Notes under the pieces: generated by a model
What the model saw: the letters and a program-made list of their open reading frames with translations, nothing else
The model's database searches: none
Told to the model about the DNA's origin: nothing
Program-made: the position numbers and the translations under genes
Shown: positions 8,723-15,784 of the stretch, one piece after another
How positions within the stretch are numbered: position 1 is the stretch's first letter
Layout: every line of letters starts with the position of its first letter
NCBI GenBank assembly: GCA_002415485.1
Contig: DHYU01000031.1
Span: 22,781-54,937, forward strand
DNA: 32,157 nt
Reading direction: 5' to 3'
Origin: Proteobacteria bacterium UBA5122
GTDB lineage: Bacteria; Pseudomonadota; Gammaproteobacteria; Tenderiales; Tenderiaceae

Positions 8723-9719
8723 GCACCATCTTGCTCTTTATAATTAAATATTGTGGCAGCTCCAATGAACTGCGAGCCAGCATTCCTGCGTTAATGTACA
8801 TATCCCAATCTCTATTCGGAATAATCGGGATTGAAGATGGATCAGTACCTGCCAATATTTTCAAGGCTGTATTTGCAGCCCAACGCCCCTGCTCTTCTGC
8901 AACCTTAGTCATACCAATCAAGGCATACGCCATCATCCAGTCGTAATCTGTCAGACTCAACTTGGCCGCATGTTCATAAACCGTTCGGCTTGCAGCATCA
9001 TCGTCCCAGTCATTAATCCCGGATGTTGTACCAAGAATCAGAAAATCCCCTTTCTGAGCGTCTATATAGTTTCGGCTCCAATCACTCATCGTTGAAGACA
9101 ATCTAGATTCAAGGCGTATATTATATTTCTGGGCGACACGCTTGAATCGCTCATAGCTTTTCTGTTCTGTCAGTGTATTTGCGCCCAGATACGCCCCTAC
9201 ACGCGGGTTAGATAATATCTGCTGAATCTTTTCAAACATCTCACGAATAGGGGATACCTCTATCATCCCTGTCACATTTTTATATGGATATCCATACTCT
9301 TGCACCGTCCAGTTAATCCCACAAAACACGACTGGCAACTCAGCATCGCGGTAATATGGCATTACCAAATACTTCGATGCATTATCATCTGCCGCTATCA
9401 ATACATCCGGCTTCCATTCGTCGATAAAATTTTTTATTTCCAGAGCCTTTGCCTGGATATATTCAGGGTCCTTATTACGTTTGGTATCCATATTTATCTG
9501 TTTAAGATCACACTTCCCAGAAAGAACTGAGCGAATACCTTTTTCAATGCCGTCGGCCCAGTCATATCCTGGGTGATATGAAGAGACGAATAAGCAACGC
9601 TCTGCCAATGCAGTTTGACTGGCACAAATCAATACGAACATGAGCACACCTTGTGCCCAGGCTGACTTTATAGAACGCATTACATATATGGTTTTATTCG
9701 TCACAGATTTCAAAATCAT
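8712..9719 (-). CDS. Periplasmic ABC-type solute-binding protein (PF04392-like), orphan, signalling-associated
   Basis: A 335-residue exported binding protein. Its signal peptide hydrophobic core is GVLMFVLICASQTALA, with cleavage likely before ERCLFVSS. The mature protein opens with LFVSSYHPGYDWADGIEKGI, a pattern I know from periplasmic-binding folds of the ABC_sub_bind type, which are often fused or adjacent to sensor kinases and GGDEF proteins. DVLIAADDNASKYLVMPYY and LPVVFCGIN are typical hinge and lobe strands. I chose the ATG at 9717-9719 because AAAGGA lies six bases upstream; the frame is open further up to a GTG at 9839, and an ATG at 9680 lacks a ribosome-binding site. No permease or ATPase gene is near, and the stop lies inside the GGDEF-EAL gene. 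It most likely presents a ligand to that protein's CHASE sensor; the ligand is unknown. Confidence 0.88.
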   Translation of the reverse strand: MILKSVTNKTIYVMRSIKSAWAQGVLMFVLICASQTALAERCLFVSSYHPGYDWADGIEKGIRSVLSGKCDLKQINMDTKRNKDPEYIQAKALEIKNFIDEWKPDVLIAADDNASKYLVMPYYRDAELPVVFCGINWTVQEYGYPYKNVTGMIEVSPIREMFEKIQQILSNPRVGAYLGANTLTEQKSYERFKRVAQKYNIRLESRLSSTMSDWSRNYIDAQKGDFLILGTTSGINDWDDDAASRTVYEHAAKLSLTDYDWMMAYALIGMTKVAEEQGRWAANTALKILAGTDPSSIPIIPNRDWDMYINAGMLARSSLELPQYLIIKSKMVHAE

Positions 9720-9965
9720 CGACGTTCCTTTAACCCTCTTTCCCAACATCTGACGCCCATAGCGAATAACTTTCCCGTAAACACTACTTTTATTATCCGG
9801 AAGAACGATAACGCCGTCCGTAAAATCAACACTAGTCACGATACAAGCTCACCACAAGTTGTCATAGTGCCCAGCATGATTTCCCTTCTTATTTCATACT
9901 AAATTAATCAACTATTCATCTCGCCACAAGATACATACCATACCAAACATATAAAGCATCACTAA

Positions 9966-9981
9966 AACGTTTTATAACGTT
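9966..9981. promoter_or_regulatory. Paired AACGTT sites, possible operator
   Basis: AACGTT (9966-9971) and AACGTT (9976-9981) are separated by TTAT, so their starts are 10 bp, one helical turn, apart. Together with flanking bases they form the near-palindrome AAACGTTTTATAACGTTT. The spacing and symmetry suit a dimeric regulator, but I recognise no specific family consensus. Confidence 0.3.
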
Positions 9982-9998
9982 TGCACCCCTCTACCCCT

Positions 9999-10043
9999 GC
10001 GACACTATGCCGCATTGTCGCCCTCACCCTCACCCCATAATAT
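9999..10043 (+). promoter_or_regulatory. Candidate promoter of the copper receptor with overlapping inverted repeat
   Basis: TTGTCG (10015-10020) and TAATAT (10038-10043) are 17 bp apart and could serve as -35 and -10; CATAAT at 10036-10041 is the alternative -10. The inverted repeat GCGACA (9999-10004) / TGTCGC (10016-10021), with inner ATG/CAT arms and a two-base bulge, overlaps the -35. A regulator there could control the receptor, but no known copper-regulator box is recognisable. Confidence 0.3.
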
Positions 10044-10125
10044 TTCATTCATCGCACACGGTACCCGCATCGCTTCAAGCAGATGAAGAGTCGGTACAAC
10101 AATTAAGAAGTTCAGAGAGGCTGTC

Positions 10126-12189
10126 ATGCGAAAAAAAACACTTGCTGTACTGATTCCCTTGCTTATCAATCCACTGGTCTCACTTGCTAACGACCCAATA
10201 CAAATTGAAATCACCGAAGGCCAACTAACTAACCCCGCCCAACATAAAACCACCATTGAGCGCCTTCAAAAAGGCATCGCCGCCGACGGTGGCGATCTAT
10301 TGCGTCAGGTGCCTGGCGTCAGTGGTACACGCATGGGTGGCCACGGCATTGATCCGATTATCCGAGGCCAGAGCCAGAGTCGCCTCAATATCAAACTGGA
10401 CGGCGCAGTGGTCCAGGGCGCCTGCCCTAACCGCATGGACCCCAGCACAGCGTATTCACCCATCGAGACCTACGACAGCATCACCATTATCAAAGGGAAC
10501 CACAGTGTCGCCCATGGCTCCGGAGGTACTGGTGGCACAGTCTTGTTTGAGCGACGCACTGAACGGATGGACGACAATGACCCTCTGCGTGGCCAGGCCG
10601 GCGCCAGTTACAAGAGCAACTCCAAGACCAAGGACATCTTTGCCGATATCACCACCGGCAGCAGTATGGGCTTTATCCGCGCCATCGGCCAGAAGACTGA
10701 AGCCGACAATTATAAAGACGGTGACGGCAACGATGTCCGCTCAGCCTTTGAACAACAAGCGGGCAATGTGAGCCTCGGCTATACACCCAGCCACGACCGT
10801 CGCATCGAACTTAGCATTGAAGCCACGGATGAAAAAGACATGCTCTATGCTGGCGCAGGCATGGACGCACCCAAGAGCAATAATGACACCCTGCGCCTGA
10901 GTTTCGAAGAACACAACACCGGCCCCTTCAGTCTGATCGACGGTGAGATCTATCAAAGCGAGGTCGAGCACATCATGGATAACTATAGTTATCGCCCGAC
11001 CCCCATAATGTATATGGAGACCCCCTCAACTTCAGATACCCAAGGCGGCCGCATCAGCGCCACCCTGGATACCAATAGTGACCGCCGCTGGACCATCGGT
11101 CTCGATCGACTCGATAGCGAACGCAATGCCACCCGTTATGCCGGCATGATGCCCACCACACTAATGACCCAATCCTACATCTGGCCAGAAGTCACTATCG
11201 AACAAAGCGGTCTCTTCACCGAAATGGAACAAAAGCTTGCGGCCGACAAACTGAAGGCTGGGCTACGATATGATCGTGTCTCCTCTGCCGCAGCTAAGGC
11301 CGACCTGACCCCGATGGCGATGATGACCATGTCTGCCAACAGCCTCTACAACACCTATTACGGCAACACGGCCAAGGCAAAAGACGATAACAACATCAGT
11401 GGCTTCATGCGCTACGAGCATTCCATCCTCGCGGGCAAAGGCATGTTGTTCTCATCACTCAGTCGTAGCGTACGCAGCGCCGATGCCAGCGAAGGTTACA
11501 TCGCCGCCAACAACAGCAATGCCATGATGCGCTGGGTGGGCAACCCCAATCTTGATACCGAAGCACACCACCAACTGGAACTCGGTTTGGCCTGGGTCAA
11601 TCACGGTTGGGAGACGAATGGCGCCGTGTTTTACAACGATGTCAGTGATTACATCCTGCGCGACCGCGCTCACGGTCAGGATGGCATCCTGCGTAGCGAT
11701 GGCGCCACGATCTACCGCAACGTCGACGCCACCCTCTACGGCCTCGAAGCTGGGATCACGCGCCACCTGAGCCCTGGTCTTAGCACACAGTTCTCCTTGG
11801 CCTATGTGCGCGCTGAAAACGAAACCGATAACCGCCCGATCGCACAAACGCCGCCTCTGGAAGGTCATCTAGGCATCGATTATCAACGGGGTGATTGGTC
11901 AACTGGCGCCCTCCTCAACTGGGCAGCCAAACAGACACGCGTCGACGATAACAGCATGACAGGCAGCGGCCTCGATGCGGGCAAGACAGCGGGATATGGC
12001 GTGCTGGATCTCTACGGTGCCTATCGCGTCACATCTACGACCACGATCAAAGCCGGCGTCGACAACGCGCTGGATCGTAGCTACGCCTATCACGTCAACC
12101 GCGCCGATGTGGACCCTTTCAATCCGAATACCGTCCAGGTCAAAGAACCAGGCCGCGAGCTGTGGATGAAAGTACGCACCGAATTCTAG
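10126..12189 (+). CDS. oprC: TonB-dependent copper receptor, OprC/NosA type
   Basis: An outer-membrane beta-barrel receptor of 687 residues with a signal peptide ending near SLAND. The plug domain has GGDLLRQVPGVSGTRMGG (55-72), PIIRGQSQSRLNIKLDGA and the family signature GACPNRMDPSTAYSPIETYDSITIIKG. C100 and M104 form the CxxxM pair that in Pseudomonas OprC binds copper together with barrel methionines. Here the barrel has clusters M295/M297, M341/M342 and PMAMMTM around 397-402, which could supply the other ligands. It ends in RTEF with a terminal aromatic, as barrels do. The ATG follows AGAGAGG by five bases. It should import copper using TonB energy. It is monocistronic, with a terminator 28 bp after the stop. 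No copper enzyme or nos gene is next to it. Confidence 0.93.
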   Translation: MRKKTLAVLIPLLINPLVSLANDPIQIEITEGQLTNPAQHKTTIERLQKGIAADGGDLLRQVPGVSGTRMGGHGIDPIIRGQSQSRLNIKLDGAVVQGACPNRMDPSTAYSPIETYDSITIIKGNHSVAHGSGGTGGTVLFERRTERMDDNDPLRGQAGASYKSNSKTKDIFADITTGSSMGFIRAIGQKTEADNYKDGDGNDVRSAFEQQAGNVSLGYTPSHDRRIELSIEATDEKDMLYAGAGMDAPKSNNDTLRLSFEEHNTGPFSLIDGEIYQSEVEHIMDNYSYRPTPIMYMETPSTSDTQGGRISATLDTNSDRRWTIGLDRLDSERNATRYAGMMPTTLMTQSYIWPEVTIEQSGLFTEMEQKLAADKLKAGLRYDRVSSAAAKADLTPMAMMTMSANSLYNTYYGNTAKAKDDNNISGFMRYEHSILAGKGMLFSSLSRSVRSADASEGYIAANNSNAMMRWVGNPNLDTEAHHQLELGLAWVNHGWETNGAVFYNDVSDYILRDRAHGQDGILRSDGATIYRNVDATLYGLEAGITRHLSPGLSTQFSLAYVRAENETDNRPIAQTPPLEGHLGIDYQRGDWSTGALLNWAAKQTRVDDNSMTGSGLDAGKTAGYGVLDLYGAYRVTSTTTIKAGVDNALDRSYAYHVNRADVDPFNPNTVQVKEPGRELWMKVRTEF

Positions 12190-12216
12190 ACATCGACTAC
12201 TGAGACCTGCATTCAT

Positions 12217-12245
12217 TGCCCCGCTACTGCGGGGCACTTTTTATT
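12217..12245 (+). terminator. Intrinsic terminator of the copper receptor gene
   Basis: TGCCCCGC (12217-12224) and GCGGGGCA (12229-12236) form an 8-bp GC-rich stem with loop TACT, followed by CTTTTTATT. This is a standard rho-independent terminator on the plus strand. It also lies just past the stop of the convergent minus-strand gene, but that side has no T-run. Confidence 0.92.
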
Positions 12246-12960
12246 GGGGCTGCAGGAAAAAATACGCGCGCTTGGCCCCCACAAAGACCTGCGCATTCTG
12301 GGCAGATTCTGACGATGATGCATAAGGGCTTTGCGCTAATGACGACATTTGCAACCCCTCAACACCACGCAAACTGGCCTGCACACCAAACTCTGACAAT
12401 AGCGCGCTTAGTGGCACATAGATCTGCAGATCATTCGCCAACCTGACAAACACATGATTCAGTCCCGCTGGTTGCGCTGCAGCTTGCTCAACACGCGCCT
12501 GAAACTCAGCATCCTTCACTGAGGCTTCAACCATAAGGCGACACCAGTCAATCTCAGTCACATCACACAGACCATGCCATTTCACAAACTGAATCTGCTG
12601 CAATGGGACCACTTGAGTGATACGACGCAGTAATTCACGATGAATGGCAACCTGCTCCGAAAACGACAATGCACACTGACGCGTCATTTCCAGGTAACGC
12701 TGCTCCTCATTGGCCACCTCAACAATTTGCCACTGGATACGACAGTTCCCCAATGTTGCGATATAGCGTTGCTCACTAATATCCTGCCCCATTGAATTGG
12801 CATACGTATGTAGCTGCGTCTCGACCTCGACCTGTAGATCATTGATCTTCACCCGCTCCGTCTGCGCCAGATAGATCCCGATGATGATTGCCGATAACAC
12901 CAACGCAATCACGATCTCCAGCGCGATCATCTTCCGTTTGGAAAAACGTGCATTTGCCAT
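12241..12960 (-). CDS. Unrecognised membrane-anchored periplasmic protein
   Basis: I do not recognise this 239-residue protein. It has a basic N-terminus (MANARFSKRK), one membrane helix at about residues 12-32 (IALEIVIALVLSAIIIGIYLA), and then a soluble region that should face the periplasm. That region has four cysteines (LGNC, RQC, HGLC, DWC), so one or two disulfides are possible, and ends with VGAKRAYFFLQPQ. The central part is helical with a predicted coiled-coil-like start (KINDLQVEVETQL). The ATG at 12958-12960 forms a TGATG junction with the sulfurtransferase stop; a GTG three bases upstream, with GGGAG better spaced, is an equally possible start. It is the last gene of the Aas-like/sulfurtransferase operon, so a shared envelope or redox role is possible but unproven. 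Confidence 0.75.
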   Translation of the reverse strand: MANARFSKRKMIALEIVIALVLSAIIIGIYLAQTERVKINDLQVEVETQLHTYANSMGQDISEQRYIATLGNCRIQWQIVEVANEEQRYLEMTRQCALSFSEQVAIHRELLRRITQVVPLQQIQFVKWHGLCDVTEIDWCRLMVEASVKDAEFQARVEQAAAQPAGLNHVFVRLANDLQIYVPLSALLSEFGVQASLRGVEGLQMSSLAQSPYASSSESAQNAQVFVGAKRAYFFLQPQ

Positions 12961-13817
12961 CACGCATCACTCCCGGTTGCCACCGGCCGCGCCGGATCAG
13001 TGATCCAATGGCTCCACGAGCCGGGATATAACCTCACGGATTCAATCCCCGCATGCGTCATCGCCAGCACATCGTGCGCCGCCGTTACCCCTGAACCACA
13101 ATAGACAATCGCCTCGCTCCCGCCGAGCAGGGCCTGATAGCGCGCCCGCAATTCGTCACGCAATTTGAATCGTCCATCGACCAGATTCGCCATAAATGGC
13201 GCCGACAACGCCGTCGGAATGTGACCGGCCACCGGATCGATGGTTTCGTTTTCGCCGCAATAGCGATCAAAACCACGCGCATCCAGCAGACGAATCCCGT
13301 CATCCCCCATCGCCGTCACCACCGCATCCACCTCCGCTACCATCAGTGCATTCAGGCGTGGCTGGAAATTGCAGGCATTCACCTCTGGCAGTACCCCATC
13401 ACAGACCAGCCCCACCGCCTGCGCCGCCTGTAAACCACCATCCAACACCGCCACCGCCTCATGCCCCAGCCAGCGCAACATCCACCACAGGCGCGCAGCA
13501 AACATGCCACCCTTATCGTCGTAGACGACAACCTGCGTATGCTCATCGATGCCCCAACGACACAGCGTCGCGACAAAGGCATCCACCGCAGGCAAGGGGT
13601 GTCGCCCCGTCACACCGGGCACGATCGGTGCCGACAGGTCACGATCCAGGTGTGCATACACCGCGCCGGCCAAATGCGCCTGTCGATAGGCATGCTCACC
13701 GGCCGAGGGTTGCATCAAATCAAAACGGCAATCGATGAGGCGCAGCCCCTGACCACCTTCAGCGATCAAAGCCGCTAACTGCTGGGGATCGATTAATGTC
13801 TTATAAGACTGTCGCAT
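12960..13817 (-). CDS. sseA: Sulfurtransferase, two rhodanese domains, 3-mercaptopyruvate type
   Basis: A 285-residue cytoplasmic tandem-rhodanese protein. The N-terminal domain (about 8-130; LIDCRFDL, VVVYDDKGGMFAARLWWMLRWLGH) is the inactive copy, with aspartate D101 in place of a catalytic cysteine. The C-terminal domain (about 160-285; LLDARGFDRYCGE) holds the active-site loop CGSGVTA with C240, the form typical of 3-mercaptopyruvate sulfurtransferase rather than the CRxGxT loop of thiosulfate sulfurtransferases. It would move sulfane sulfur from 3-mercaptopyruvate to thiols or cyanide. AAGGAG lies 11 bases before the ATG, within the end of the preceding gene; five bases separate the two. 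The symbol is by family; E. coli has several tandem rhodaneses, so orthology is not certain. Confidence 0.9.
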   Translation of the reverse strand: MRQSYKTLIDPQQLAALIAEGGQGLRLIDCRFDLMQPSAGEHAYRQAHLAGAVYAHLDRDLSAPIVPGVTGRHPLPAVDAFVATLCRWGIDEHTQVVVYDDKGGMFAARLWWMLRWLGHEAVAVLDGGLQAAQAVGLVCDGVLPEVNACNFQPRLNALMVAEVDAVVTAMGDDGIRLLDARGFDRYCGENETIDPVAGHIPTALSAPFMANLVDGRFKLRDELRARYQALLGGSEAIVYCGSGVTAAHDVLAMTHAGIESVRLYPGSWSHWITDPARPVATGSDA

Positions 13818-13822
13818 GAAAC

Positions 13823-15685
13823 TTACTGCTCCTTAATGTTCAATGCCGATGCACACGGCGACATCATATGAATATAGCCTTCGGCATCGATCTGCACGAG
13901 TTCATCCGTCACCAACCAGCCTTCACCTACCACACTGGCGGGAAACACCACGCATGCTGGGTCAGCGTCAGAAATATATCCTTTCATCAGGTTCGGGCCT
14001 TTAATCGCCAGAAGCCCACCCTCAGTAACACCGGGCACCGCTTCAAGCGTACACTCAATCCCAGGCAACGGCCGCCCCACAGTACCCGCCTTGTAATCCA
14101 ATGGCGAATTGATCGCCACCATCGGAGCGGCTTCCGTCAACCCATAGCCCTGCAACACCCGCAGCCCGAACTTTTCACTCCACATGTCCCGCGTCAGCTG
14201 GCGCAACATACCGCCACAGGTGATCACATATTTAACGCTATAAAAATCGTAACCATGGGCCGCCTCGGCATACCCATGTAACAGCATGTCGTCGGCAAAT
14301 AGCACCGTGGCACTGATGTCGTAGGCGATTTCGGGGATCACGCGCACATGATTGGCCTGCGGATACTGAAACACACGCATGCCATTGAGCGTCGGCAGAA
14401 TCGCGCCCGCCATTAAGCCAAAGGCCTGGCTCAACGGCAAGACGTTCAACACCACATCCTGCGGCGTCAAGGCCAAACGCGTATTGATCTGATGCAGATT
14501 GGCCAACAGATTGTGATGACTCAACACCACCGCCCGCCGACGGCCATCGCGGGGCGAGGTAAACAGCACCACCGCATCATCATCGGCGCACGGCGACCGC
14601 GCTGGCTCACACAGCCCTGTCCACACACGCAGTGATCGCCATCGGCATCCGCGTGTTGACTGTGTGAGCTGATCAAGTCTAAATAACTCGCAACGCTCCA
14701 CCAATAAAGCCTGCCGTTCTGCTGACAAGGCGTGCATAGCACTCGTTGAGGCCAGTACGTATTTAACGCCACTCAGGCGTAGCGCGTCGTCCATCGCGGA
14801 TCCGTCGTCTTCCTGCGGTAACATCACCGCCACCGCCCCGGCGGCCTGCACCGCCCAAAAGGCGATATATGCATCCAAGCCCGTCGCCAACACCGCAATC
14901 CGCTGACCGCCGATGTGCTCCGGCAACGCATCACGAATCGCCAAACAGTGGCTCAGCAGCCGTTGATAATCCAGAACCTCACGTTTGATATCCTCCGCGA
15001 TCACATGACGTGTGCCATGCAGGTGCCGCGCTTCGAGCAAACGCTGAAACAGGGTTTGCGGCACATGGTTGGTCTTGAACAACATCTCGACCATCAGATC
15101 GGCCAACACATCCCCCGCATGTTCACGCTGCTCACGCCCAGCCTGATGTTTGGGTAAGGTCAAATGACGTGGCGGCAGGATCGTCAGCCGCACCTTTGGA
15201 AACAGGCGCTGCCGTACTCGGCCTTTTAAACGTGAAAACGGTGAATACTGCGCACCCTCAATCACCACCGGCAACACCTGGGCACCCGTCTTCACCGCGA
15301 CCAAGCCAGGTCCGTTATAGACCTTCATCAACGAACCTGTGAGCGTGATGCGCCCTTCAGGGAAGATCATGACGCAACCGCCCTCATTCACGCGCTTGAT
15401 CAAGGCCCTTACCGATAACGGATTGGACGAGTCCATCGGAACGAAATCGACCCAACGCATCAGCCTTTGCACATACCAGGTCTTGGCAATCTCGGTGTTG
15501 ATGGCAAAAGCCAGCTTTAGCGGCAAACACAAATACAGAAGCACACCATCCAGATAAGAGATGTGATTGGCCACAATCATCACCCGCTCATCCAAGTGTT
15601 GCAGATGTTCGCGACCATGGATCTCAACCCGGTAGGCTCGCGTAATGATCCAGGCAGCTATACGTTTAAAGATATTCCAGAGCAC
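13823..15685 (-). CDS. Aas-like fusion: 1-acylglycerol-phosphate acyltransferase plus truncated AMP-binding domain
   Basis: Residues 1-190 form a PlsC-type acyltransferase with the catalytic NHISYLD (H41, D46) and FPEGRIT (108-114) motifs, closest to the N-terminal half of E. coli Aas, which re-acylates lysophospholipids. Residues from about 230 form an AMP-binding domain with GYGLTEAAPM and VTDELVQIDAEGYI. Two oddities stand out. The nucleotide loop reads TSPRDGRRRAVVLSH instead of the family TSGSxGxPKGVVLSH. The protein also ends 17 residues after the D-x-E-G-Y motif, so the C-terminal lid of about 100 residues with its catalytic lysine is missing. The sulfurtransferase begins five bases after the stop, so there is no room for a frameshifted remainder. 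The start is GTG at 15683-15685 without a good ribosome-binding site. The acyltransferase is probably active; acyl-ACP synthetase activity is doubtful. Confidence 0.85.
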   Translation of the reverse strand: MLWNIFKRIAAWIITRAYRVEIHGREHLQHLDERVMIVANHISYLDGVLLYLCLPLKLAFAINTEIAKTWYVQRLMRWVDFVPMDSSNPLSVRALIKRVNEGGCVMIFPEGRITLTGSLMKVYNGPGLVAVKTGAQVLPVVIEGAQYSPFSRLKGRVRQRLFPKVRLTILPPRHLTLPKHQAGREQREHAGDVLADLMVEMLFKTNHVPQTLFQRLLEARHLHGTRHVIAEDIKREVLDYQRLLSHCLAIRDALPEHIGGQRIAVLATGLDAYIAFWAVQAAGAVAVMLPQEDDGSAMDDALRLSGVKYVLASTSAMHALSAERQALLVERCELFRLDQLTQSTRGCRWRSLRVWTGLCEPARSPCADDDAVVLFTSPRDGRRRAVVLSHHNLLANLHQINTRLALTPQDVVLNVLPLSQAFGLMAGAILPTLNGMRVFQYPQANHVRVIPEIAYDISATVLFADDMLLHGYAEAAHGYDFYSVKYVITCGGMLRQLTRDMWSEKFGLRVLQGYGLTEAAPMVAINSPLDYKAGTVGRPLPGIECTLEAVPGVTEGGLLAIKGPNLMKGYISDADPACVVFPASVVGEGWLVTDELVQIDAEGYIHMMSPCASALNIKEQ

Positions 15686-15730
15686 GGATTCGCTTTCGTT
15701 GAAATCTGTCCACCATCATACCGCAGCGCA

Positions 15731-15753
15731 CAAAAAAGCGGCCCTCAGGCCGC
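15731..15753 (-). terminator. Intrinsic terminator after thrC
   Basis: On the minus strand GCGGCC and GGCCGC (15748-15753 and 15738-15743) form a 6-bp all-GC stem with loop TGAG, followed directly by six Ts (15732-15737). It lies 31 bp after the thrC stop and separates thrC from the Aas-like operon. Confidence 0.88.
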
Positions 15754-15784
15754 CTTCTCAGGATATAACACCAACTGCAACGCA

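Larger units (their letters stand above)
9720..10125. other. 406-bp divergent intergenic region
   Basis: This gap between the solute-binding-protein gene and the copper receptor gene must hold both promoters. The part near 9720-9839 is open in the frame of the solute-binding protein but has no convincing start. The middle is AT-rich. I see an AACGTT pair at 9966-9981, an imperfect inverted repeat at 9999-10021 and a short CCCTCA tandem at 10021-10032. I looked for a GEMM-type c-di-GMP riboswitch, tRNA or small gene and saw none. Confidence 0.6.

Noticed and set aside
8712..9719. A complete ABC uptake system
   Set aside because: No permease or ATPase gene is adjacent; the neighbours are a c-di-GMP enzyme and, across a divergent gap, a TonB receptor.
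9720..10125. A c-di-GMP riboswitch upstream of the GGDEF-EAL operon
   Set aside because: No GEMM-type conserved core was visible on either strand in the gap.
10256..10771. A 171-codon open frame overlapping the copper receptor in another frame
   Set aside because: The receptor frame carries the family signatures on both sides; this frame is Ala/Thr/Ser-rich noise.
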